Of a stretch of 64,000 nucleotides of DNA, positions 56,838 through 64,000 are shown piece by piece; positions within the stretch are counted from its first letter, which is position 1; each line of letters opens with the position of its first letter. The position numbers were made by a program, and so were the translations under genes. Below the pieces are notes generated by a model, which had not been told where the DNA came from, searched no databases, and saw nothing but the letters and a program-made list of their open reading frames with translations. Source of the DNA: Rhizobiaceae bacterium (GTDB lineage: Bacteria; Pseudomonadota; Alphaproteobacteria; Rhizobiales; Rhizobiaceae). The DNA is taken from the NCBI GenBank assembly GCA_023953835.1, contig JAMLJB010000003.1, positions 165,630 through 229,629 of the forward strand, given 5' to 3'.

Positions 56838-57650
56838 TCACTCCGCGGTGGACGCAAGCGGATAGAAGGCGTCCCATTCGGCGAGGCGCTTCTGATAGAC
56901 GCCGCGCACCATCGGCAGCACGACGCTGCCGAGCATCAGGCGCAGCGGCGGGTTCTCCATGTCGACCAGCTGCAGCACCACGTCGGTGGTCTTCTTGGGG
57001 TCCTTGGCCTGCATGTCCTTCAGCATGGCGTTGCGCTTGAGGCGGGCGCCGTCATATTCGGGCATCGTCGCGGCGCCGACCGCCACCGGGCCCCACTCGG
57101 TCGCATAGGCGCCAGGCTCCAGCAGCGTCACCTTGATGCCGAAGTCGGAAACTTCGCCGGCAAAGGCCTCCGTCACGGCTTCGAGCGCGGTCTTGGACGC
57201 CTGGTAAAGACCCGCCGCCGGCCATGCCATCAGGCCGCCGATGCTCGAAACGCCGATGATGTGGCCGCTGCCCTGCGCGCGCATGATCGGCGCCGCCGCC
57301 TGCATCACCCAGAGCGCGCCGAACAGGTTGGTGTCGATCTGGGCGCGCGCGTCCTCTTCCTTCACCTCCTCGACCGTTCCCAAGAGACCGTAGCCGGCGT
57401 TGTTGAGGATCACGTCGATGCGGCCGAACTGCTTGTGCGCCTGGTCGATGGCGGCAAAGACCGCCGCACGGTCGGTGACGTCCAGCGCCAGCGGCAGCAC
57501 CGAATCCGGATAGGCCTCATGCAGATCCTTGAGCGCTTCGAGCTTGCGCGCCGTCGCCGCGACCTTGTCGCCGCGCTTGAGCGCCGCTTCCGTCCACAGA
57601 CGGCCGAAGCCGCGCGATGCGCCTGTAACGAACCAAATCTTCTCAGCCAT
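56838..57650 (-). CDS. SDR-family oxidoreductase
   Basis: A 270-residue SDR. ATG 57650 gives the standard start KIWFVTGASRGFGRLWTEAA; NNAGYG, then Ser in GVSSIGG and YQASK supply the cofactor and active sites. The sequence is like the classical SDRs annotated as ketoacyl reductases or retinol-type dehydrogenases; substrate unknown. It lies between the amidohydrolase and hydrolase genes. Confidence 0.88.
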   Translation of the reverse strand: MAEKIWFVTGASRGFGRLWTEAALKRGDKVAATARKLEALKDLHEAYPDSVLPLALDVTDRAAVFAAIDQAHKQFGRIDVILNNAGYGLLGTVEEVKEEDARAQIDTNLFGALWVMQAAAPIMRAQGSGHIIGVSSIGGLMAWPAAGLYQASKTALEAVTEAFAGEVSDFGIKVTLLEPGAYATEWGPVAVGAATMPEYDGARLKRNAMLKDMQAKDPKKTTDVVLQLVDMENPPLRLMLGSVVLPMVRGVYQKRLAEWDAFYPLASTAE

Positions 57651-57705
57651 TAATACCTCCACTCGCCCATCGACCTTGGCGATGAGGGCGTCAAAAAGGA
57701 TCAAA

Positions 57706-58569
57706 TCAACGTTGGAATCCGAAAACCCTGGCGGGAGTATCCCACAAGATGGTGCGGCGCACCGACTCGTCGGGAACCCAGTGGGCAAGCGAGTTGAATT
57801 CCGTGGAATAGTCAAGCTTCCAAAGGAAGGGCCGCTCCAGCGGACCGAGATGCGAGTCCAGCAGCGGCCAGTCGCTACCCCAGACGCAACGGTCCGGACC
57901 AAATGCTTCCACGACGTCGGTGACGAAAGGCTTCACGTCGTCATAGTTCCCGCCGCTCTGCGTCAACCGGAAACCGCCTGAAATCTTGATGATTGCATTG
58001 GTCGACCGGCCATACTCGAGCAAGGCCTGGAAGCCCGGCGTGCCGGTTCCTTCGGTGACGGTCGGCCAGCCGACATGCTCGACGATGACATGGACGCCGG
58101 ATGCGATCAGCTTGGTGAGGATCGCCGGCCATCTTGCCGTCGGCGCGAAGACCTCGACGTAGAGGTCGTGCTCGCGGCAGCGCGACAGGAAGTTGGCGAT
58201 CTCGGGGCGGTCGAACGCCTCGCTGTCCCAGGTCACTAGGCTCACCCGGATGCCGACGATGCCGCCGCGCTTCAGATCCTCCAGCTCGTCGCCGGAGACA
58301 TTGAGCGGCACGCAAGCGACGCCCTTGGCGCGGCCGTTGCTGATCGCGATGGCCTCCAGCATGGCGCGGTTGTCGGTGCCGTAGGCGCCCGGCTGGACGA
58401 TGATCGTGTGGGAGACGCCGTGGGCTTCCAGCGTCGGGAAAAGCGATTCCGCGCTGGCCGCCTCGTTGTCCATCTCGATGAAGCTGGTGTTCTTGTGAGC
58501 GTAGGGAAAACGCCGCGGCCAATGCGCGTGGAGGTGGCAATCGACGGCCAAGATCTCGGTCGAAGACAT
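57706..58569 (-). CDS. Amidohydrolase-family (PDC-lactonase-like) protein
   Basis: A 287-residue TIM-barrel protein. DCHLHAHW at the N-terminus is the usual metal-site HxH, VEHVGWP and WGSDWPLLDSH give later His and the catalytic Asp. It belongs with 2-pyrone-4,6-dicarboxylate lactonase and ACMS decarboxylase-like hydrolases. A GntR-type palindrome lies 39 bases upstream, so it starts a transcription unit. Confidence 0.85.
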   Translation of the reverse strand: MSSTEILAVDCHLHAHWPRRFPYAHKNTSFIEMDNEAASAESLFPTLEAHGVSHTIIVQPGAYGTDNRAMLEAIAISNGRAKGVACVPLNVSGDELEDLKRGGIVGIRVSLVTWDSEAFDRPEIANFLSRCREHDLYVEVFAPTARWPAILTKLIASGVHVIVEHVGWPTVTEGTGTPGFQALLEYGRSTNAIIKISGGFRLTQSGGNYDDVKPFVTDVVEAFGPDRCVWGSDWPLLDSHLGPLERPFLWKLDYSTEFNSLAHWVPDESVRRTILWDTPARVFGFQR

Positions 58570-58607
58570 GTATTTCTCCGTCTGTGCGCCTGCTTCGCAC
58601 TATGAGT

Positions 58608-58620
58608 ATTAATAATTAAT
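58608..58620. promoter_or_regulatory. AT-rich palindrome G3, probable GntR site
   Basis: ATTAATAATTAAT, a near-perfect palindrome before the leftward amidohydrolase gene. Confidence 0.6.
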
Positions 58621-58673
58621 CTCATGGTCAAGGCGCGCGGCGGATGAAACGCGCCGTCGGCCCGGAATGTCCG

Positions 58674-59384
58674 TCAGCGTCCCGAAGCGGCCGGTTTGGG
58701 TAGCGCGGCGAAGTCGGAGACCAGCTTGCTCGCCGCCTGCCGCATCATGCCCTGGTCGGACGAGACGACGAAGGCGCTGACGCCGAGCGCCTGGAAGCGC
58801 TGCGCGTCGGCTGCGCTACCCGCCATCATGCAGACGGGCTTGCCGGCGCGGCGCGCGGCCTGCGTGATCTTCTGGGCGATCGCGATGATCTCGTCCGCGT
58901 CCATGCCGGCGGCGCCAAGCGCGACCGTCAGGTCGCCGCGCCCGATGAAGACGCTGTCGATGCTGGGAACGGCCATGATCGCGTCGAGCTCGTCCAGCGC
59001 CTCCGGGTCGTCGATCATGGCGATGACGGTCACGGCCTCGTCGTTGACGTCGACATGCTTCCAGATGGACAGGCTGCTATAGCCGCCGGCGCGCGGCGAA
59101 TTGAAAAAGCCGCGACTGCCGCCGCGATAGCGGCAGGCGGCCGCCACGTCCTCGGCCTTGCGCGCGCTCGACACATGCGGCACCAGCACGCCCGCGGCCC
59201 CGTCGTCGAGTGCCGCCAACAGCTTCGCCGGCGTGGACTCGGCGACGCGGACCAGCCCGGCCAGGCCGCCGGCCCTCGTCCCGAGCAGGATCTGGTCGGT
59301 CGCCTGGCGGTCGAGCGGCGCGTGCTCCTGGTCGATGACGACGAAGTCGAAGCCGACCAGACCGAGGATCTCGGAGGCGTGCAA
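58674..59384 (-). CDS. HpcH/HpaI-family aldolase, short N-terminus
   Basis: A 236-residue class II aldolase. FDFVVIDQEHAPLDRQ carries the metal and catalytic residues, VPHVSSARKAEDV and GSRGFFNSPRAGGY the substrate part, and MIDDPEALDELDAI the metal Glu/Asp area (Glu of the usual E.P is Asp). It starts about 20 residues later than usual, at TTG 59384 just after an in-frame stop, so the N-terminus is truncated or the start is misread. It would make pyruvate and an aldehyde. Confidence 0.75.
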   Translation of the reverse strand: MHASEILGLVGFDFVVIDQEHAPLDRQATDQILLGTRAGGLAGLVRVAESTPAKLLAALDDGAAGVLVPHVSSARKAEDVAAACRYRGGSRGFFNSPRAGGYSSLSIWKHVDVNDEAVTVIAMIDDPEALDELDAIMAVPSIDSVFIGRGDLTVALGAAGMDADEIIAIAQKITQAARRAGKPVCMMAGSAADAQRFQALGVSAFVVSSDQGMMRQAASKLVSDFAALPKPAASGR

Positions 59385-59455
59385 GGTCGGCGTCTCTGCT
59401 GCATGCTAAGTCACGCTCCCGATTCCCTGCGGTGTCCGCCGGCGGTGTGGGCTCG

Positions 59456-59797
59456 CTAGGCCGGCGGCGCTTCGGCAGGCTTGCGCACGGCGACGAAGAG
59501 TTCGCCGCCCTCCTCCTTCACCTCGAAAGTCTCCAGCGCGCGGGTGCACGGCGGGCCGGCGACCGCGCCCGTGCGCACGTCGAACACTCCCTGGTGGAGC
59601 GGACATTCGATGAGCGTCCCCTCGAGATAGCCCTCGGACAGGCGCACGGCGCCGTGCGTGCAGCGGTCCAGCGTGGCGAAATAGCTGCCGTCGACGGCGA
59701 AGAGCGCCACCGGCAGGCCCTCGACCACGCGGCCGAGAAGGCCGCCCGCATCGACGAGCTCGGCGACCGAAGCCACCCTGACGAAAGGAACGGTCAT
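59456..59797 (-). CDS. Rieske ferredoxin
   Basis: A 113-residue protein with the Rieske 2Fe-2S motifs CTHGAVRL and CPLHQGVFD. It carries electrons to the oxygenase encoded upstream; ATG overlaps the beta-subunit stop by four bases. No ferredoxin reductase gene is in the window. Confidence 0.92.
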   Translation of the reverse strand: MTVPFVRVASVAELVDAGGLLGRVVEGLPVALFAVDGSYFATLDRCTHGAVRLSEGYLEGTLIECPLHQGVFDVRTGAVAGPPCTRALETFEVKEEGGELFVAVRKPAEAPPA

Positions 59798-60288
59798 ATC
59801 GGGTAGATCAGGGAATTCGCGATCATCTCGCTGTCGATGACGACGATGCGCTCCTTGAAGAGCAGGCCGACCGTGCCGATCTCCAGCACGTCGTTGGCGA
59901 CGCCGCAGACCAGAATCTCCGAGGGTCCGTCGATAAGCGTCTGGATCGCCACCAGCGTCTGCCGCACGGTGATCATGCCGTCGCGGCGCCCGGTGATCCG
60001 CAGGCCTGAATAGAGCCGGCGGCAGTAGCGCGGCGCGAACATCTGCGTCTTCAGGATCGCCTGCGCGCGGTCGATCAGCATGCCCTTGCTGTCGCCCTGC
60101 ATGGTGCAGAGCTGGTACCCGGCCTCGAAATTCTCGCGCGGGATGATCTGGTAGACGCAGTCGTCCACGAAGAAGTCGGGCCATTCCGAAACGCGGGCGG
60201 AGTCCAGCGTTTCGAAGTAGCTGTCGTAGAAATCGTGCAGCTCGTCGCGGGAAGGCACCGCGAGCTGGGCTCTGACAAGGTCGTTCAC
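59794..60288 (-). CDS. Ring-hydroxylating oxygenase beta subunit
   Basis: A 164-residue NTF2-fold protein of the beta-subunit family, from GTG 60288 overlapping the alpha stop. DFYDSYFETLDSARVSEWPD and FFVDDCVYQIIPRENFEAGY are typical. It makes the alpha3beta3 core with the product of 60285. Confidence 0.88.
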   Translation of the reverse strand: MNDLVRAQLAVPSRDELHDFYDSYFETLDSARVSEWPDFFVDDCVYQIIPRENFEAGYQLCTMQGDSKGMLIDRAQAILKTQMFAPRYCRRLYSGLRITGRRDGMITVRQTLVAIQTLIDGPSEILVCGVANDVLEIGTVGLLFKERIVVIDSEMIANSLIYPI

Positions 60289-61547
60289 GCGGTCATTACC
60301 TCTCTGTAGTAGCGATACATGCCGCGGATGGCGCTCTCGGTCGCCATATGCGTTGCGTCCTTGATCTCGGCGCCGCCCATCCTGACGAGCGCGCTGGCGT
60401 TCTCGGCGTCGGGCGAAATGCCTTCCTGCGTCATCTGCAGGACCTCGCCGTCGTCGGCCGACACGAAGCCGGCCGGGCCGAAGAGGTTGGCGTGGCGGAC
60501 GCGGCGGGCCTGCATCTCCTCGTCGTCGTCCTCGAAGCCGAAATGGGTGTAGATCAACTCGAACTTGTCGACGCTCCGCGGCACGATCTGGCGGGCCTGC
60601 ATGGAGTTCAGCTGCTGCAGCAGGATCACCGACGGGAACAGGCTCATCACGCTGACGGTCTCGGTGCCGGTGAGTTCGCGCACGCCCTCGATGAGGCGGC
60701 TGTCGGCGAGCTGCAGCCCGGCGTCGAAGCCCGGCAGCGAGGTCGCGACCGCATTGCCATCGGCCGGGGCCGCATCCTTCGGCGGCATGATGGCGGTCAG
60801 GCAGGCATGGGCGCCGCTCTCGTCCATCTCCAGCGCGTTCTTCTGGTCGGGCCGGTAGAGGCCGAATGTGGCGAAGAACACGTGCAGGAGCGCCGCGTGG
60901 TACGGGTCCTTGACGTTCTCCAGCATCAGCTTCCAGTTGGACGGGACGAGCTGGCGGTTGTAGCCGATGATCCGGAGCTTCTTGCCGGAGAAGACGCGCG
61001 AATAGCGACCCCAGATCGTCTCGCCGACATATTCGCGGAACGACGGCATGTCGTGGCTGAACGACGCCCAGATCGCGCCGTTGACGCATTCGACCTTGAG
61101 CTTGCGCAGGCCGTTGGCCTTCGGGTCGAAGTCGCGCGGCATGCCGCCCTCGCCCTTGATGCCGCGGCGGAACGGAACGCCCTGCAGCGCGCCGTCCAGC
61201 GCATAGTTCCACTGGTGGTAGGGGCAGGTGAAGCTCTCGACGCTGCCGAAGCGCTCCTGGCAGATGCGCACGCCGCGATGGGCGCAGCGGTTCTCGAACG
61301 CGTGGACCGTGCCGTCTTTGGCGCGCGAGATGACGACGGGACGGGCACCGAGCACGGTGGTCTTGTAGGAGCCGGGCTCCGGCACCTCGACCTCTAGCCC
61401 CGCATAGAGCCAATGCGGCCCGTACCAGACGCGCTCGAGCTCCTCGAGGTAGTTGTCCTTGTCCGTGTAGATCCAGTAGGGGATCGATCCCGCCTGCGCT
61501 TCCGGCCAGTATCTGGGAGCCGCCGCATCCATCACCATCATCCTCAT
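60285..61547 (-). CDS. Ring-hydroxylating (Rieske) oxygenase alpha subunit
   Basis: A 420-residue protein. The Rieske cluster is CAHRG with CPYHQW (about residues 90-115), and the mononuclear iron site is KDPYHAALLH (His, His) with a later Asp. The closest general type is the salicylate/anthranilate-like group by length, but the substrate is not readable. ATG 61547 is chosen; MM at residues 3-4 allows others. A GntR-type palindrome lies 58 bases upstream. Confidence 0.9.
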   Translation of the reverse strand: MRMMVMDAAAPRYWPEAQAGSIPYWIYTDKDNYLEELERVWYGPHWLYAGLEVEVPEPGSYKTTVLGARPVVISRAKDGTVHAFENRCAHRGVRICQERFGSVESFTCPYHQWNYALDGALQGVPFRRGIKGEGGMPRDFDPKANGLRKLKVECVNGAIWASFSHDMPSFREYVGETIWGRYSRVFSGKKLRIIGYNRQLVPSNWKLMLENVKDPYHAALLHVFFATFGLYRPDQKNALEMDESGAHACLTAIMPPKDAAPADGNAVATSLPGFDAGLQLADSRLIEGVRELTGTETVSVMSLFPSVILLQQLNSMQARQIVPRSVDKFELIYTHFGFEDDDEEMQARRVRHANLFGPAGFVSADDGEVLQMTQEGISPDAENASALVRMGGAEIKDATHMATESAIRGMYRYYREVMTA

Positions 61548-61604
61548 TCTTGACGTTCGGGCACCGCGTCGCCCGAGGCGCCGGCGCGATCCGTCGTGCA
61601 AGTC

Positions 61605-61624
61605 AGATTATTAATAATTAATCT
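61605..61624. promoter_or_regulatory. AT-rich palindrome G4, probable GntR site
   Basis: The longest copy: AGATTATTAATAATTAATCT, nearly symmetric over 20 bases, upstream of the leftward oxygenase operon. Confidence 0.65.
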
Positions 61625-61725
61625 CCCGGCGGTCAAGCCGCTTTCGGCGGCGGGTGCAAATCGGGCGGCCGCGCCGGTGTTCAACTGGCGGCTCCGGGGC
61701 CAGCAAGCCTGCTCTTGGCTGCCGG

Positions 61726-62658
61726 CTAGAAGCCGACCTTGTCGGCACCCTTCAGGCCGAGCATGTCGCGTGCGTCCTGCGGCGTGGCGACTTCCAGGCC
61801 CATGCCTTCGATGATGGAACGGACGGTGCTCACCTGCTGGGCGTTGCTTTCGGCCAGCCGCGACGGCCCCGCCCACAGCGAATCCTCCAGCCCGACGCGG
61901 ACGTTGCCGCCCAGCGCGACTGACATGGTGACGATCGGGATTTGGTGGCGGCCGGCGCCGATCACCGACCAGAGGTAGTCGTCGCCGAACAGCCGGTCGG
62001 CCGTGCGTTTCATGTGCATGACGTCCTCGGGATGCGGGCCGATACCGCCGAGGATGCCGAACACGCTCTGGATGAAGAAGGGCGGCTTCACGAGGCCGCG
62101 GTCGACGAAATGCGCCAGCGTGTAGAGGTGGCCGATGTCGTAGCACTCGATCTCGTAGCGCGTGCCGTTCTCGGCGCAGATCGACAGGATGTTCTCGATG
62201 TCGGCGAAGGTGTTCTTGAAGACGCGGTCGCGCGAGCCTTCGAGATGGGGCCGCTCCCAGTCGTGCCGCAATTCGTTGAAGCGGCCGAGCATGGGGTGGA
62301 GGCCGAAATTCATCGAGCCCATGTTGAGCGAGGCGACCTCGGGGGCGAACTGCGTTACCGGCTGCAGCCGCTCCTCGACCGTCATGCTCGGGGCGCCGCC
62401 GGTGGTGATGTTGACCACGCAGTCGCTGCGCTGCTTGATGACCTGGAGGAAGGGCAGGAAATGCTCCGGAGCCTGGCTCGGACGGCCGTCGCGGGGATCG
62501 CGCGCATGGAGGTGGACGATGGCCGCGCCCGCCCCGGCCGCGCCGATCGCCGCGTCCGCGATCTCCTCCGGCTGCACGGGCAGGTAGGGGGACATGGAGG
62601 GCGTATGGATCGCACCCGTCACCGCGCAGGTGATGATGACCTTGCCGCGCTTCGCCAC
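61726..62658 (-). CDS. BKACE family (3-keto-5-aminohexanoate cleavage-like) enzyme
   Basis: A 310-residue protein. GTG 62658 with AAGGA upstream is preferred to TTG 62673. TGAIHTPSMSPYLPVQPEEI, IVHLHARDPRDGRP and ITTGG are the metal- and substrate-binding blocks of the family (Zn by HLH), and VRVGLEDSLWAGPSRLAESN is the conserved end. These enzymes split a beta-keto acid with acetyl-CoA to acetoacetate and a new CoA ester. Confidence 0.9.
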   Translation of the reverse strand: MAKRGKVIITCAVTGAIHTPSMSPYLPVQPEEIADAAIGAAGAGAAIVHLHARDPRDGRPSQAPEHFLPFLQVIKQRSDCVVNITTGGAPSMTVEERLQPVTQFAPEVASLNMGSMNFGLHPMLGRFNELRHDWERPHLEGSRDRVFKNTFADIENILSICAENGTRYEIECYDIGHLYTLAHFVDRGLVKPPFFIQSVFGILGGIGPHPEDVMHMKRTADRLFGDDYLWSVIGAGRHQIPIVTMSVALGGNVRVGLEDSLWAGPSRLAESNAQQVSTVRSIIEGMGLEVATPQDARDMLGLKGADKVGF

Positions 62659-62710
62659 GGAAATTCCTTTCAAGAAGAGCGTTCGAAATCGGTCCTTCCG
62701 GTCGGGCAGA

Positions 62711-63619
62711 TCAGGCGGACGGTATCGGGTATTCGTCGGCGTTCAGCACCCAGCCCGGCTTTTCCGAGAAGTCGAGGCGGGGCGGCGAGAAGATGTCGAC
62801 CAACTGGTTGACGCCCTCTCCCATGCCGCGCGTGGTGTGGATGACCGGCGGCGGGATGATGGTGGCCGAGGGCGAGCCGACCGACAGGTGCAGATCGTCG
62901 TGCCACATACGCATGTCGACCGTCCACGGCCAGCGGAGATGGTGCATAGAGCCGCCCTCCAGCGCGAGCGAGCACTGCTCGAAATCGTCGTGGTGATGCG
63001 GCGAGAGCTTGCTGACGTCGCGCGGCCCGACCTGAGGCGCCAGAAAGTTCACCATCATGGTGGTGCAGCGCCAAATCCGCCCGAACCGGCCGGGCTCGTC
63101 GGGCACGTCCAGCGTGTAGATGCGGATCCTGAAGCCGTCCTTCGGCTCCGGCCAAGACTTGAACGGCGGAATGTTGAGGTGCGCCGACAGGAACGAGGCG
63201 CGGTTGGCGCATTTCACGGCGCGGTCGTCGGCCAAGGGCGAGAAAAGCCGCACGAACCGGCCGCCCTTCGGCAGGCTCAGCGAGCCCTCACCCGGCGGCA
63301 TGATGATCAGCGCATGGCCGTCCGTGTGGCCCTTGCCGCCCGCCGCGGAGACATCCGCCGGCGTGTCGCGGTCCGGCACCAAGATGCAGTATTCGTCGCG
63401 ATTGGTGCGGGCGAAGGTCGCGCCCGGCTTCGCCTCCGTATAGGCGAGGATCATGTTCTGGCCGTGGATGTACCAGGTCCGGCCGTTGGCATCGTCGTCC
63501 TGCGGTGGCTGGTCGTAGAACAGGTCGAGCTCGGCGCCGGTGTAGACGGTCGGGGTGGCGGGGCGCGCCGCGGCGGAGGCGGCGAGCGCGGCGCGCGGAT
63601 CGGTGCTGTCGTAGGACAT
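62711..63619 (-). CDS. Bicupin-like protein of unknown function
   Basis: A 302-residue protein from ATG 63619 (GGAG eight bases upstream). Two cupin-like halves: GQNMILAYTEAKPGATFART, and KLSPHHHDDFEQCSLALEG, with PPVIHTTRGMGEG as second metal-ligand region. It is probably a metal-dependent isomerase or dioxygenase. I cannot name a reaction. Confidence 0.65.
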   Translation of the reverse strand: MSYDSTDPRAALAASAAARPATPTVYTGAELDLFYDQPPQDDDANGRTWYIHGQNMILAYTEAKPGATFARTNRDEYCILVPDRDTPADVSAAGGKGHTDGHALIIMPPGEGSLSLPKGGRFVRLFSPLADDRAVKCANRASFLSAHLNIPPFKSWPEPKDGFRIRIYTLDVPDEPGRFGRIWRCTTMMVNFLAPQVGPRDVSKLSPHHHDDFEQCSLALEGGSMHHLRWPWTVDMRMWHDDLHLSVGSPSATIIPPPVIHTTRGMGEGVNQLVDIFSPPRLDFSEKPGWVLNADEYPIPSA

Positions 63620-63653
63620 CGCTGTCACTCCACGGAATGCGAGGCGGGGCTCG

Positions 63654-64000
63654 TCAGTGCCACCTGCCCTGCCAGCGGGTGAAGATGCCCGCCGGGAAGA
63701 AGAACAGGACGACGAGGAGGACCGAGAGCGCGGCGACGTTCTTGAAGCCGGCGCCGAAGGTCACGATGGCGGCGGCCTGGAGGACGCCGAGCAGGATGCC
63801 GCCGGCGATGGCGCCGCCGGCATTGCCGAAGCCGCCGATAATGGCCGCGATGAATCCGCTGATGCCGATGGAGATGCCGGCATTGTAGGACGTCACCTGC
63901 GTCGGCGTCACAAGGATGCCGGCGATGGCGCCGAGCGCGGCCGACAGCATGAAAGAGAGCATCAGCATTCGGTTGACCGGGATGCCGAGCAGCGCGGCGG
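63654..64000 (-). CDS. Branched-chain amino acid-type ABC permease (LivH family), 3' part
   Basis: About 115 C-terminal residues, open at the window edge. VNRMLMLSFMLSAALGAIAG and GFIAAIIGGFGNAGGAIAGG are the family's conserved permease loops, and the protein ends FPAGIFTRWQGRWH. It is the membrane channel of a Liv/amide-type uptake system, likely serving the right-hand cluster. Confidence 0.88.
   Translation of the reverse strand, partial: AALLGIPVNRMLMLSFMLSAALGAIAGILVTPTQVTSYNAGISIGISGFIAAIIGGFGNAGGAIAGGILLGVLQAAAIVTFGAGFKNVAALSVLLVVLFFFPAGIFTRWQGRWH

Overview
The window reads as DNA from a high-GC alphaproteobacterium of the Rhizobiales, most like Mesorhizobium or a relative. The reasons are the rhizobial-type conjugation and quorum-sensing relics (RcgA/RcgR-like pair, traH, trbE, trbJ, TrbM-like and TraR-like sequences), the IS66/IS3/IS481/IS110 remnants, and housekeeping-type etfBA and pyruvate carboxylase genes of rhizobial length and composition. 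No rRNA, tRNA or CRISPR was seen.

Region 1 (1-7.7 kb) is a decayed conjugation region. It holds a partial lytic transglycosylase, three overlapping secreted nuclease-fold genes, a TrbM-like gene, the rcgA/rcgR-like pair, and cut-off pieces of traH, trbE and trbJ followed by an IS3 remnant. A second relic, a truncated and frameshifted TraR-like autoinducer-binding domain with an IS3 tail, lies at 52.5-53.1 kb. The catabolic block therefore sits between two pieces of broken conjugation/quorum machinery.

Region 2 (7.9-52.4 kb) is a large catabolic island with its own LacI-family regulator (42.4-43.5 kb). Fourteen copies of a 10-bp palindrome, GAAACGTTTC or a one-base variant, lie in front of eleven transcription units and, as far as I can read, nowhere else in the window. 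Most sit between a TTGACA-like -35 box and a -10 box, as repressor sites would. The units encode: MmgE/PrpD proteins (two), ThDP-dependent enzymes (one intact, one split by IS66, one fragment), CaiB-type CoA-transferases (two plus a double-length fusion), TRAP, TTT and MFS transporters plus an orphan TTT receptor, ETF, a thioesterase, a PrpF-like isomerase, an SDR, four crotonases, an acylating aldehyde dehydrogenase with its aldolase, HMG-CoA-lyase-type lyase, two acyl-CoA dehydrogenases and pyruvate carboxylase. The likely logic is: import of an organic acid, CoA activation by CaiB proteins, beta-oxidation-like dehydrogenation/hydration/oxidation with electrons going to ETF, carbon-carbon cleavage by a MenB/BadI-like crotonase, an HMG-CoA-lyase-type enzyme and the aldolase, and return of pyruvate to the TCA cycle by pyruvate carboxylase. 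The substrate is not determined by the sequence; a branched or alicyclic carboxylic acid is my inference.

Region 3 (53.5-64 kb) is a second, separate catabolic cluster with a GntR/FCD regulator: Rieske oxygenase alpha, beta and ferredoxin, HpcH-type aldolase, amidohydrolase, SDR, alpha/beta-hydrolase, BKACE, cupin protein, NTF2-like protein, a signal-less solute-binding-like protein and the end of a branched-chain amino acid type permease. AT-rich palindromes of the ATTAATAATTAAT kind recur at its promoters and are the probable GntR sites.

Many mobile-element and conjugation genes, and one ThDP gene, carry one-base frameshifts, often in homopolymers, while most catabolic genes are intact. 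This fits decay of unselected DNA, but sequencing error cannot be excluded for single cases.
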